Of a stretch of DNA of 64,000 bases, positions 1 through 10,905 are shown one piece after another. Each line of letters begins with the position of its first letter. The first letter of the stretch is position 1. The position numbers and the translations under genes are program-made. The notes under the pieces were generated by a model, which was not told where the DNA came from, did not search any database, and was given only the letters and a program-made list of their open reading frames with translations. Source of the stretch: Alentia gelatinosa (lineage: Eukaryota; Annelida; Polychaeta; Phyllodocida; Polynoidae); the NCBI GenBank assembly GCA_950022655.1, contig OX465584.1:66308437-66372436 (forward strand), read 5' to 3'.

Positions 1-55
1 CGATTTGCGAACTAACTGTTCAACCCTGAATCGGTAGATGAACATTTGGCTTTAG
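1..55 (-). repeat. Family A short element, end fragment cut by the window edge
   Basis: Ends with an AACCCTGAATCGGTAGATG-type terminus, the same as one end of the copies at 114-426, 9396-9704 and 17506-17869. Only this end lies inside the window. Confidence 0.5.
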
Positions 56-113
56 GGTTATGAGTATAATGATTCATTTAAGAGATCGGAAGGTCATTAC
101 AAGAATCCCTCTT

Positions 114-426
114 AAGCCCAATGCCCATCTACCGATTTCGGAACATTTGTGTACGTTTGTCGGCGAGAAACGGAGGGTAATTTGTCTCAGCCGAGCCATC
201 CTAACGGAGTCGGTAGATGTAGGACAGCTAGGCAAGGCTACCCAGCGGTTAGTGAACACTTGGTTTCTTTGGTTTTTGCCCTCCCCCAGCGATTAGTGGA
301 CCATACACCGATTTTATCAGTGTGCGGATCGAGCGAGGGGTTACATAATTTGCCTGCGACAAGGTGACCGACTCCTATACAATTTGGGAACTAATCTTTC
401 AACCCTAAATCAGTAGATGGGCATCC
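114..426 (-). mobile_element. Family A MITE-like element
   Basis: A non-coding element of about 310 bp whose ends are imperfect inverted repeats built around CCCATCTACCGAT at the left and its complement at the right. It matches the copy at 9396-9704 in opposite orientation, sharing interior blocks such as GACTCCGTTAGGATG and TTTGTCGGCGA. There is no coding capacity, so a non-autonomous DNA transposon or foldback relic is the best reading. The transposase class cannot be assigned because I cannot fix the target duplication. Confidence 0.6.
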
Positions 427-440
427 GATTTTTGTAGCAG

Positions 441-1456
441 ATCTATTTAAACTCTCTACGCGTTATGCAGTGTATCTGAGCGCGCTACCTACATTTCACC
501 CTGTTTGTTTTTCACCATCGTCCAATGACCTCAACCCATGCCAGTCCACTTTGGCCAAACAAGGGATCGTTTTAGAGCTTTATCCTACCACTAATAAAAA
601 AACCGTCATTGATTTAACATAGGCAAGTTTTAAACTTAAAGTAAAGTTTATGTACCTAGAGAAATGAAAAAATTGACCAATTGATTGATTAGGAATTATC
701 CACCTATGTAAATAGTTCCGGCTGCAGAGCAGAAATTCTGACAGCTGTCAAACATGGACGGAATTAAGTCAGACTTTCCTAATATCATAAAGTCATGGAG
801 ACGGGGTAGGATAAATACGAAACCAAACTCGAGTTTGACTTGTCAGTGATTATGCCACTCTGGTCAGGTCTGTTCCTCACTGGGTGGGACTTTTAAAACC
901 TGCTAAATTGCCAAAATAAGCTTATTAAAGGTTAATGTGGTATAAAGGTATCTCATGAATGTAAAAATGAAATTATTTGGTGTATCTTTTGATAATCTTT
1001 CTTTCCAACATAGGGTTTTGTAGAGCTCTCAGGAATTTTTCCTTCCGAAAATCAACAAAAACTGTGATTTTCTATTGATTTTTGCTTTGTTCAAAATCTG
1101 GGAGACACAATTTCGAGCAAATTGTATTTATTAACATGTTTAAAGCATATGTCATGAGAAGTGTAGACAATATAATTTTGAAAATTGGTAAAAGATTGAA
1201 AAAATATTAAAATGGTAAAAACTATCCAGGACCTTCAAATTTTCCGACATTGAGACCCATAGAGTATGTTGTTCAAGACCCCGACTTTCAGAGGAAAATA
1301 CTAATGAGATATATAGTGAGAAATTAATTTTTCTTCATTGCACAATGTTGACCAGAATCCTGACTGTGATACCTGAAAGTTTCAACACAATCGGATTATC
1401 CATCCTGATATCAGAACATTATGATCCCATGATGATATTTTTCCAAAAACATGGGT
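441..1456. other. AT-rich non-genic stretch
   Basis: No open frame of note. TTTATCCTACC near 580 and GGGGTAGGATAAA near 800 are inverted to each other and match the termini of family I (52.7-54.1 kb), so 580-810 is probably a decayed family I copy. The rest is AT-rich sequence without recognised features. Confidence 0.4.
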
Positions 1457-1861
1457 TGTTGGACAACACACCTCAAAAGGATGTGTAAAAGAAAAAATAA
1501 TCATAATAGAATAACAAATATCATTGGTTATATTAAGTACCTCTACCACTCATGAATACCCAGGTTGGTTTTTTTCTAAATAAAAAAATATACTTTTTAT
1601 TGTTCAAAAACTGAACACGTGTTGTCCGACACCCCGGGGTGTCGGACAACACGCTGTTTTACAAGTTATGATTTTGGGGTTGTTTTTTATCAGTAATTGA
1701 GTGGTTTGCTTTGTGAAATATAGCTTATTATCATTTCATTAAAAATATAAAGTATTATAGCCTCAAATATTATTTTTCTCATTGTTCTGAGTAATTCTAT
1801 TAACGTGTTGTCCGACACCCCTCGTGTTGTCCGACACCCCTGTGTTGCCCAACACCCCAAA
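1457..1861. repeat. Repeated GTGTTGTCCGACACC motif with a 36-bp perfect palindrome
   Basis: Bases 1618-1653 form a perfect palindrome with half-site CGTGTTGTCCGACACCCC. The same motif recurs in direct orientation near 1804 and 1823, and degenerately near 1840 and 1455. There is no ORF. It could be a cruciform-forming satellite seed or the terminus of a mobile element. Confidence 0.7.
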
Positions 1862-2805
1862 TATGGTTTAGAGCTTTTCTTTTAAATCTAATATATGAAA
1901 AAGGTATTTTGGATAAAATATAATGTGTGTCACCGTATAATATTAGTCATTCTTAAGTTATAAGCATTTATAACATTTCTTGAAATTTCAGATATTTAGG
2001 GGGTTGGACATGCAGTATTATACACAACTTCAAAAGGCTCTCAAATCTAAACCATTGATCTGATTTTGTTGGAATAATATTTTTCTGGAACGTACTTAGT
2101 AGGTGAGTAACATAAAATAAAAAATCTAAATAAAATCTTTGTAGCTCAACTACCATATTTCACAAGTTACCGAACTTCAACTGCCTCACACGTTTGAGAC
2201 AATCCAACGCTCATTCATCAATGATGAATATAACACTCGTTCCTATAGTTTATTGTTTAAATCGTTTTTAGATGATTCCCCGCTATATAATGATATGGGG
2301 GCACTACCCATCCATCTACCGGGCAATATTTCCGGCACAAAATAACCCGGAAGAGATTCAATTCAGCCACATTAACTATCTCATTCTCTTTCTCCATATA
2401 TCCCAGATTCCTGATAAAATCCAATAACCTTCAGAGCCTCCAGAAGGGCAGTCTGTCTCCGTGCTAAATGCCATAACACCTCCTCCTCCTCCTACTGTGT
2501 GGGCGGACGAGACAAATCCACAGGATGAGATATATAAATGCGTGGGCAGCATCTTGAGAATTTGAATAGATTCCGTGGGGGTTACACTGGCCCTCGGCGC
2601 CATGCTTATAGTGCTGGGAGTCTGAAGTGGCGCCTCAACCCACCGTCCCGGGTCGCTGTTAGCGCATGCGCAGAGCTAATAATAGCACGGCGCCCACGTG
2701 ACCAGGACTGGTGGCGCCCTCTTCCGCCAGTTGCATGTCGGGAGGAACGCGAGGCCTCGCTTTGGGAGGAGTTATTCAGGAAAACATTGGTCTTTGAAAA
2801 AGGGA
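1862..2805. other. Non-genic stretch
   Basis: AT-rich to about 2,400, then more GC-rich with a short CTCCTCCTCCTCC run near 2,480. No supported gene; the open frames here are short and show no recognisable domain. Confidence 0.4.
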
Positions 2806-2810
2806 ATGTA

Positions 2811-2813
2811 TAG

Positions 2814-2896
<83 letters not shown>

Positions 2897-2903
2897 TATA
2901 GAG

Positions 2904-2934
<31 letters not shown>

Positions 2935-2945
2935 CTATATATGAT
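2811..2945. repeat. (AT)n microsatellite
   Basis: A nearly pure AT/TA dinucleotide run interrupted near 2,892-2,910. The translated poly-isoleucine/tyrosine frames over it are artefacts. Confidence 0.95.
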
Positions 2946-2950
2946 ACATA

Positions 2951-4370
2951 TATACATAGAGAAATCATGTACGGCCTACTGTTCCGTACGCTCTAATAAG
3001 ACTAGCTCTGTGTGACTTTGAATGCCTATTACCGGTAATTTCTTATCAATTTAAAATAATTGAAGGTGTTTATAAAAATATTTAATCGGATAATTGTTAC
3101 TCACTCACGGACACGCAAGTACGCCACTTCCGCCTAAAGACGTCGGGACAAGTATTTTGTGATCCGAGAGTTCTTAACAATTATTAGATTAAACAGTCAG
3201 TCAGTTTTCCACTTTATTTCCCGCTTCGTTAATATTGATATTTATGTCTGTTTTCCCACTCTCCCAGCAGAGATCTTGCGTTCTACTTCCTGTGGCCGCT
3301 TATATCTCTGCCCAAACCTGCCTGTTTGGGCACAAATCATTGACCCAAGCAAGGCAGGAGTGGCGGTAAATATATAATTTATTATACATCCGAAGTATAC
3401 AAATATACTGGATTTACATACAAGTGATACAAAACACCCGTAAGGAACAGTAACAAGAAAAAAATTTCCGATCTGCTCTCTTCGAGTGCCGGTGAAGAAG
3501 ATACTTCGAGTTTGCGCAGTGGGGTCTTGGCGATTTACCCGGATAACTTCCGCTGTGGGAGTTATCCCGCCCAAATCTGGCCCATACGTCAGTTTTTTTT
3601 AAATCCTAAATTCTGAGGGCTTTTGGCGGTATTTTGTGTTCCACTTGTAAATAGAGATGAACATATTTCTATGGTAAATAAAATACTCTCATTTCTGTTA
3701 TCATTTATTTCAAACCAGACACAGTCTCTGGGATTACTTTCTACAGTAGAAAGCACCTCATGTGTAACAGGGTTTTGTTCTGACAACAATGCCATGTGCT
3801 CCTCTAAAGGGGCAGTCTAATCAACTGTGGATTCCCATTATAAAATGGATTAAATATGTAAAGGAAACAACCAGATTGTCTGTGAAGCTCCTTTAAAAAT
3901 CCCCATATTTCCATACTCATGATATGTGAGTGGTTTGACTTGTATAACTTTTGACAGTTGCCTTGTTTTGAATCTGAAATATTCGTTGGTCTCCCCTGTC
4001 TTTAGTGGATACCCAGGGAACAGGCTTTGGGTTTGGGCAGAGACTAAGCCAGTGCTAGCGCCGCGAAGGATCTGGGGGGAGAGTGCTGTTTTCCTTCACC
4101 CAGGTTAGCATTTTCAACATTTTGTAAGATACAGAAGGTGGGCGGCAGAGAATGATAAGTATCAAAGGCCGATAGCATCATTATTCTAATTGCCAATTAT
4201 CCAGGCCGACTTTGTCTCGGCAGATTGGTGGGGATTGTTCTACCCTCATTTGAGTAACTTTTAAATGAGATTATCATTAATCAACCTTTACATGCTCGTG
4301 GGACGTGGGAGGTCGCCGATAAATACATTCTCAGCTGCTCCATTACATAAAACAATATTTCTTTTTATAT
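2951..4370. other. Non-genic stretch
   Basis: I recognise no gene, RNA or repeat family. Short frames (for example 3242-3574 on the minus strand) lack recognisable domains. Confidence 0.35.
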
Positions 4371-4585
4371 ATTCAGGAAAGCAATTACATTCACCCTATT
4401 GGGCGTTATTACATGCATTGCAAGCAGAGTATAACAATAAATAATTAACTATAGTCCACAAGGAATATACATGGAACAGGACGAACAGGACAGACAGGAC
4501 TTGACAGGACTGTACGTCATCTCATAGGATGTACATATACTTTTGTAGCATTTAGGTGGGGCTGGCTGACCCAGGAAAATCTTAT

Positions 4586-4822
4586 CTACAAATGTTCTAC
4601 TCTTCTTAATAAATATTCCTTCATATACATCTTAAAGTGTGAGCGGTCATGTGATTTTTGTATTTCTTTAGGTAGTTCATTCCAGATTTTTATTCCGCGA
4701 TATAGCGGTGATTTTCTAAATATCTCGGTTTTGGGATAATCATGTTTTATAACTATCTTATCTCTATTTCTAGTGATTATTGGCCCTTCCCTGCAATGTA
4801 TTGCAATACAATACATAACCAT
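4586..4822 (-). pseudogene. LINE ORF2 C-terminal fragment
   Basis: The translated frame contains FRKSPLYRGIKIWNELPKEI followed by a short helical tail. This is the Y-x-G-x-x-x-W-N-x-L-P signature found at the C-terminus of many LINE ORF2 reverse transcriptases. Only about 78 codons remain and no RT palm motifs lie upstream in frame, so this is a 5'-truncated copy. Its 3' side toward 4,370 is AT-rich and probably holds the 3' UTR. Confidence 0.65.
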
Positions 4823-4933
4823 TCACTTTTAATTTTTGGTTATTAATAGTGGTATGGACCTTAGTTATTTATGCCTGTGATGTATTTACCATATGTCATG
4901 TTTATTCAACATTTGTTTACTATATTAATTATG

Positions 4934-5051
4934 CCTGGCGTCCACCTACTACGATAGAAATTAGACCTTCCGATATGGCGCCGATACAAAAGGTTGATAT
5001 CGGAGACATATCGGGAAGGTGCAAAATCGTAGACATATATGTGTAGACATC
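4934..5051 (+). mobile_element. Family B MITE-like element, truncated
   Basis: Begins with the family B terminus GGCGTCCACCTACTACGATA and carries the interior GATATCGGAGACATATCGGG motif, but lacks the opposite terminus seen in the copies at 9104-9386 and 12696-13022. It is probably a deletion derivative. Confidence 0.6.
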
Positions 5052-5237
5052 CCTAGTCACACAAAACCAGACTCAGAAACTGGGGTAAACAATCTTTATT
5101 GCAATTACGTTTCTCTTAAACCTAGGGTTATAACAGTATCCTGACACCAGGATGTCAGATAAAACAGAGGAAATATGTCTGCAAGTCGAAGCAAGCTCCC
5201 TTATTCAACCACCAATGGGGTTCGGAATAACCTAATA

Positions 5238-5892
5238 CCTACACCCCTCTCATAAGATCTCACACTCTCTAAGTCGTAATCTGTACAAGGTTCTCACTGC
5301 ACTCCATTAGAGAAGAATTCTTAACAAACTAGGTTGAAAGCCTTGAGAATCCACTGGCACACAGTATTCCCACTAGGTGGCATCATTGAGATTATAGGAA
5401 TCTTTAGGTTGTATTGATGTACGTCTTTAGCACATGAGACAGGCCAGTGGATTCTCAAGGCTCTAAGCTTAGTTCATTAAGAATTCTTCATCATAGAGCA
5501 TAGTGAGAATACGGAATAGAGGGAAACTATGTTCCGGTGGGAATAAGTCAAAGTTACGAGGTAAGGCTGTGCGCCTTGGGCAGTAATTTTTCCAAGCCTT
5601 ACCTTTGACTTTAACTTTAACTTTGACTTATATCCACTGGTACCTGGTTTCCTTATTCCTATATACCTTCAATTGTCGGCTAATATCGATAAAAACCGAA
5701 TGTCTCTGAACGTCAACCTGCGCAGTAAACGTCAACCTGTGCAGTAAACGTCAACCTGGGCAGTAACTTCAACCTGGGCAGTAAACAAAAGTTATTCCAC
5801 CCCCAGCAGCGTTAAGTAATCATCGGTTGTTCGCTCATAGGTATATAGGAATACGACTTATGATAGTGTGAGATCTTATGAGAGGGGTGCAC
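5238..5892. mobile_element. Nested inverted-repeat element containing a family K foldback
   Basis: Outer inverted repeats ACCCCTCTCATAAGATCTCA (near 5,240) and its complement (near 5,865-5,890) enclose a second inverted structure. In that inner structure AGAAGAATTCTTAA (near 5,310) pairs with TTAAGAATTCTTC (near 5,477), and GAGAATCCACTGG pairs with CCAGTGGATTCTC. The inner foldback (5288-5510) recurs at 51478-51690. No ORF was found. Confidence 0.6.
5705..5785. repeat. Short tandem repeat, about 20 bp, four units
   Basis: Four consecutive degenerate copies of a GTCAACCTGnGCAGTAAAC unit. Confidence 0.8.
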
Positions 5893-6210
5893 CGTGAACC
5901 TTTAATGTGTTCCAACTGAAAATGATACCAGCGCAAGAGGTATCTGTGGACCGAAACACGGTGTCCTATCTCACAACTTCTGAGTTTGCTCCACGGGTGT
6001 CAAGCGAATGGCGCTGAGGGGAGTGAATGTTACAGTCTTTGTGTGGGCAACACCCAAAATGTCACCTGGCCGATATTATGACTCTTGTCTCTAGCACCGG
6101 GAGAACAGTTTCAGGCTACGTCATGCAGAGTTTTTGTGCAAATGCGATGTTTCCAAGGCCCTGCCATGACTCCATCCCTAGTCGGACTCCATATTGCTCT
6201 CTAGCAGTGT
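5893..6210. other. Non-genic stretch
   Basis: Nothing recognisable. The apparent start of a long open frame at 6,027 only leads into the polypyrimidine tract. Confidence 0.4.
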
Positions 6211-6214
6211 CTGT

Positions 6215-7922
6215 TTCTTTCCCTTCCTCCTCCTTCCTTTTCTATGTCTTCCCTGTCTCCCTTCCCTCCTTCGCTCCCTCCCTGCCTACTTTCCTTCCTT
6301 CTCCCTCCATCCTTGTCCCTCCTCACCCATCCCTTCCTTCTCTCTCTCTTCCCTTCTTCCCTCCCTTCCTTCTTTCCCACCCTCGCTACCTCCCTCCTTC
6401 CGTCTCTCTCCTCTTTTCTTCCCTCCCTTCCTTCCTTCCCTCCCTCGCTCCTTCCCCTCCTGCCTCACTCCCTTCCCTCACCCATCCCTTCCTTCTCTCT
6501 CTCTCTTCCCTCCTTCCCTCCCTTCCTTCTTTCCCACCCTCGCTACCTCCCTCCCTCCCTCCCTCTCTCTCTTCCCTTCTTCCCTCCCTTCCTTCTTTCC
6601 CACCCTCGCTACCTCCCTCCTTCCGTCTCTCTCCTCCCTCCTTCCCTCCCTTCCTTCTTTCCCACCCTCGCTACCTCCCTCCCTCCCTCTCTCTCTTCCC
6701 TTCTTCCCTCCCTTCCTTCTTTCCCACCCTCGCTACCTCCCTCCTTCCGTCTCTCTCCTCCTTTCTTTTCTCCCTTCCTTCCTTCCCTCCCTCGCTCCTT
6801 CCCCTCCTGCCTTCCTCTCTTCCTCCCTCCCTCCCTTCCCTACGTCCCTCCTTTCCCTACTTTCTTCCCTTCCTTCCTTCCCGCCCTGCCTCGCTCCTGC
6901 ACTCCCCCTCTTCCTCTCTCCTTCCCTCCCTCCCTTTCTCTCTCCCTTCCCTCCTTCCCTCCTTTCCTTCCCTCCCTCCCTCTCTACCTCCCTTCCCTCC
7001 CTTCCCTCCTTCCCTCCCTTCTTCCCTTCCCACATTTCATCCCTCCCTCTCTCCCTCCCTCTGGCTCTGCCTCCCTCTCTCTCCCTTCCCTCCTTCCTTC
7101 CTTCCTTCCCTCCCTCCCTCTCTACCTCCCTTCCCTCCTTCCTTCCTTCCCTCCCTCCCTCCCTCTCTACCTCCCTTCCCTCCCTTTCTCTTTTCCCTCC
7201 CTTCCTCTCTCCCTTCCCTGCCTCCCTCCCTCTCTCCCTTCCCTCCTTCCTTCCTTCCCTGCCTCCCTCCCTTTCTACCTCCCTTCCCTCCCTTTCTCCT
7301 TTCCCTCCCTTCCTTTCTTCCTTCCCTGCCTCCCTCCCTCTCTCCCTTCCCTCCCTTCCTCCCTCCCTCTCTCCCTTCACTCCTTCCCTCCTTTCCTTCC
7401 CTCCCTCCCTCTCTACCTCCCTTCCCTCCCTCTCTCCTTTCTCTCCCTCCCTCCCTCTCTCCCTTCCCTCCTTCCCTCCCTTCCTTCCCCCCCTCCCTCC
7501 CTCTCTACTTTCCCTCCCTCCCTCTCTCGCTGCCTCCCTCTCTCCCTCTCTCTCTTCCTTCCCTCCTTCTCTCCCTCCTTCCCTTCCCCTCTGCCTCCCT
7601 TCTCTTCCTTTCTCCCTTCCCTCCTTCCCTCCCTTCCCTCCCACATTCCATCCCTCCCGCACTCTCTCTCTCTCTCTGCCTCCCTCTCTCCCTCCCTCCG
7701 TCCGTCCGTCCCTCTCTCTCTCTCTCCCTCTCTCTCTTCCTTCCCTCCTTCCCTTCCTCTCTGCCTCGCTTCCCTCCCTCTCTCCCTTCCCTCCTTCCCT
7801 CCCTCCCTCCCGCCTTCCCGCCCTCTCTCTTTCTGCCACATTCCCTCCCTCCCTCCCGCCCTCCCGCACTCTCTCCCTCTGCCTCCTTCCCCCCTCCCTC
7901 CCTCCCTCGTCCTCTCTCCCTG
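6215..7922. repeat. 1.7-kb polypyrimidine (CCCTCCCTT-type) tract
   Basis: Almost exclusively C and T on the plus strand, built from CCCTCCCTTCCTTC-like units with larger duplicated blocks such as TTCCCACCCTCGCTACCTCC, which recurs several times between 6,370 and 6,740. All three forward frames are open for hundreds of codons simply because stop codons need purines. The resulting Pro/Ser/Leu-rich and Arg/Glu/Gly-rich frames are not credible proteins. Such homopurine-homopyrimidine DNA can form triplexes. Confidence 0.95.
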
Positions 7923-7925
7923 TAG

Positions 7926-8600
7926 ATGTGTGTTGTATTAAGTAGAAAGGTTCTACTCATTCATCTCAAGTCCCATCTCGTTTTGTAGCCTGTACCGCAA
8001 GGCCAGGTGTTTCCTTATTACTATTCTTATCCTTTCATGAATCATGTTCATACGGTTCCTTGGCTTCTTTTTATTGTTTGCTTTTAACAGCTCTGCAGAA
8101 TTCTCGCCATGTAGGTAATCTTACGACATGTTACTTGAATATCTTCTCGCTACATGCTTCAGACAGATATTTTCCCTGAATCTTTGTGTTTGAGTAGCGT
8201 CAGAGTCTTCTACAGAATGTGATCCCACACCTACATAAAGTGGCCGTTCCTTCTGGCAAAAATCTCTGCCGAAGTATGATTCTGACAGTGTCTGATTCAC
8301 TTTTCAGTGTTTTGTTTGTTTGTTTAGGTATAATTTTTTCGTTCCGTTTGCGCCTGTCGGTGATACAGTAGGAACCAACCAGCGACGGTCGGGTCGAAGC
8401 ACTCGCACGCCGCACGGTTCTATTCACCGACGTGAGACCTGAAAATCAACATAAACAGCTCTCAGCCAATCAAAACGCCGCATTCGGGATATGCAGACGG
8501 GTCAGCGGCGTCGTCCGCTGATCCATTTCCCGCTTCTCTCTATTCCGTGGTCGCAAAGCGTTGGGTGAGGAAGTGAGTTTTTACTGCTACGCCTCGTCCG
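7926..8600. other. Non-genic stretch
   Basis: No recognised gene or repeat family. Short frames lack domains. Confidence 0.35.
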
Positions 8601-8605
8601 CCTAC

Positions 8606-8650
8606 TTTTGTTTGTTTGTTTGTTTGTTTGGTTTAACGTCCAGTCAACCA
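8606..8650 (+). repeat. (TTTG)n followed by a GTTTAACGTCC motif
   Basis: A TTTG tetranucleotide run leads into GGTTTAACGTCCAGTCAAC. A related ATAACGTCCAACCATG string occurs near 54,611. It resembles a dispersed motif I associate with mollusc genomes; this is recollection, not a database result. Confidence 0.4.
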
Positions 8651-8744
8651 TGATAGGTCCTTACCAGACTTTCTCAATGTTCTTTTACACCACGAGGGTG
8701 GTGATCGATTCGATTCGAATTCGAAACAAATCAGAGTTTATGAT

Positions 8745-8818
8745 ACCTCAAGGCATCATGCGGCGGTTCACCCGGGAATGCCTGGAGGCATCATGTGGCA
8801 GTGAAAGGGTTAATTTGA
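8745..8818 (+). repeat. Dispersed ATGCCT..AGGCAT hairpin pair
   Basis: Two hairpin motifs (CCTCAAGGCATC and GGAATGCCTGGAGGCATCAT) are followed by AGGGTTAATTT. The same arrangement occurs at 41075-41160, and the motif is tandemly amplified at 13227-13855. Confidence 0.6.
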
Positions 8819-8829
8819 CATAGAGAGGG

Positions 8830-9100
8830 TGGTTGTGGCCCATTAGATTGTAGGTCAACTCTCGACTGAAGAGCCGTCCCAAGGCGCTAGAAAATATCAT
8901 GTAAGGAGGCCAGGCTCAAGGTCGGGGTTTGCTGCGAATGCAGTCATTGGCAATTCGGTCTACTTTATTCCTTATATGGACTTAGTGTAATGGGACAACT
9001 CCATGGTGTAGATATTCTCGTGGATGGATAGACATATCTATAATCATGTGAGCATAACACTCCATATTCAGACATAATCACCTGCCAGGAGCCCGGTTCT
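8830..9100. other. Non-genic stretch
   Basis: I see nothing recognisable in it. Confidence 0.35.
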
Positions 9101-9103
9101 TAG

Positions 9104-9386
9104 ACCCGGCGTCCACCTACTACGATATGGCTCCGATATGGTCTACGATGCACCTCCCGATACAAAATCAGAATCGCGTCAGAAGGTCACTTTATATCGG
9201 GCAGTTGACCACGTTTCTGCGATTAGACACTGATAAAAACCCCATGTATACAATGCGTGGTGGATTGGCATGTCTAGACATATGTCTACGATTTTGCACC
9301 TTCCCGATATGTCTCCGATATTTGGTTTTTGTATCAGTGTCATATCGGTAGGTCTAAATTTCTATCGTAGTAGGTGGACGCCAGGC
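9104..9386 (+). mobile_element. Family B MITE-like element, complete
   Basis: About 280 bp with inverted ends: CGGCGTCCACCTACTACGAT at the left and the complement ATCGTAGTAGGTGGACGCC at the right. The interior carries repeated degenerate CTACGAT, CCGATAT and ATATCGG words and matches the copy at 12696-13022. It is non-coding and lies immediately beside the family A copy at 9396. Confidence 0.75.
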
Positions 9387-9395
9387 CTCAATCTA

Positions 9396-9704
9396 AAGCC
9401 TGATGCCCATCTACCGATTCAGGGTTGAGCGATTAGTTCCCAAATCGTATAGGAGTCGGTGAACTTGTCGCAGGCAAATTACGTAACCCTTAGCTTGATT
9501 GGCAGACATTGAGGATAGGGGGTTGTGGATATTAGTCCTAAGCAAATCGGTCTACTAATCGGTGGCTCACCCTTGCCTAGCTGTCCTACATCTACCGACT
9601 ACGGCCGACTCCGTTAGGATGCCTGGCCTGAGACAAATTACCGTCCGTTTGTCGCCGACAAAGGTACATGAATGTTCCGAAATTGGTAGATGGGTATTGG
9701 GCTT
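9396..9704 (+). mobile_element. Family A MITE-like element, complete
   Basis: Left end AAGCCTGATGCCCATCTACC and right end GGTAGATGGGTATTGGGCTT are imperfect inverted repeats of about 25 bp. The interior aligns to the copies at 114-426 and 17506-17869. No coding capacity. Confidence 0.7.
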
Positions 9705-9759
9705 AAGATCGTACATGTAATATTGTGGAATCACGAGGCTTAGCTGTAGCACTTCTGAC

Positions 9760-9980
9760 ACTAAACGCGTTGCGACCACGGGTAGAGAGGCTCGGTTAGA
9801 ATGCAGGCAAACAGAAGCACATCGGAATTCTTCAATATGGAAACCAAAACCTGCTCAGGAGGGAGGATCCAAGGTGAATAGAATGATCCAGTTTCCCAAA
9901 TCGCATTATCCACGGGATCATTATCCGATCCTGGCATCGGGTTCACACAATCGGATGGCCTCGCTGTTAATAATCCGCAA
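9760..9980 (+). repeat. Dispersed repeat, copy 1 of 2
   Basis: Shares diverged blocks with 16640-16810: a CAGGAGGGA..ATTC/ATCC..AA..TGAATAGAA string followed by GTTTCCC and GCATTATCCA. The family is unrecognised. Confidence 0.5.
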
Positions 9981-10905
9981 TAAGAGCCAAACATCGGGCC
10001 ACGTTTTGGTTATCACTTTAGGATCATTCACTTTCTTATCAGACTATTATTGCTTTCGATGCCGACAACAATCCATCTGAGTTACAACATGTTGCTGCGG
10101 ATGAAGTTATTTGAGTGTGTCGAGGTAGGACTAGACTTGCTCAAGTCTAAGTTGATTATGAACATTAAATGATCACAATCACAATAAATTTCTTAAAAGT
10201 TTTTTTTGTATTGGATCTTTTATTTATCCTGGAGATCCCACTAGGGTGAGACTACCCTGTCTTGGTATAGGCTTTGAATTCTTTATAGTAACATGTAGTA
10301 AAAAAAAGAAGTGAAGAAAAAAGAAACGGAAAAACAGAAGGTAATAATAGGTAATAAGTAACAAATAAGGGAGTCATTGGAAAAGGTGTTACATCATAAG
10401 TTATAATTATAACAGTATTTTGTTTTGGGTCAATATTCACTCTCATACTTGCACAGATGGTAATTACAATGAGATTGTAGTACGGATTGTATAGTCTTTC
10501 ATATGTTGGAGAAGGGCAGCGGGGGTGCAACCATAGGCACTTCAGAATTTGTCAACTCTAATTGAAGTCTTTTAGTCGGGCTTTGAGGTTCCTTTTGGTG
10601 TAGGCTTTGAATTCTTTACAGGTATGTATCTTTAAAGTATGTATCCTTCTTTGACTGGCACATGAATCTAGTATTTGATTATGAACATGAAATGATTAAT
10701 AACAATCAGAATAAATTTCATTTTAATATGTATCCTTCTCTGACTGGATCATGAATCAAAGACTTGTCCACTATGAACAGAATTTCCTGTTTATGGCCCC
10801 AAGCCACTCCCTTCACCTCCTCCTATCCCTCCCCTCCTCCAGTTCCCTGGCCGCCTGTGTTGTCATAGCAATAAATTTTGCCTGCTCCTGACTCTCGATT
10901 GAGAT
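9981..10905. other. Non-genic region with retroposon-tail-like duplicates
   Basis: GATTATGAACAT followed by an AATAAATT string occurs near 10,147 and 10,676, and again near 44,718. TATCCTTCTnTGACTGG occurs near 10,645 and 10,731. TAGGCTTTGAATTCTTTA occurs near 10,267 and 10,602. These look like 3' tails of an unidentified retroposon. No ORF is supported. Confidence 0.45.

Noticed and set aside
2698..2957. Poly-Ile/Tyr frames
   Set aside because: Translation of an (AT)n microsatellite.
6027..7960. Several long open frames rich in Pro/Ser/Leu or Arg/Glu/Gly
   Set aside because: They arise from a homopyrimidine tract that cannot encode stops. There is no domain, and several frames are open at once.
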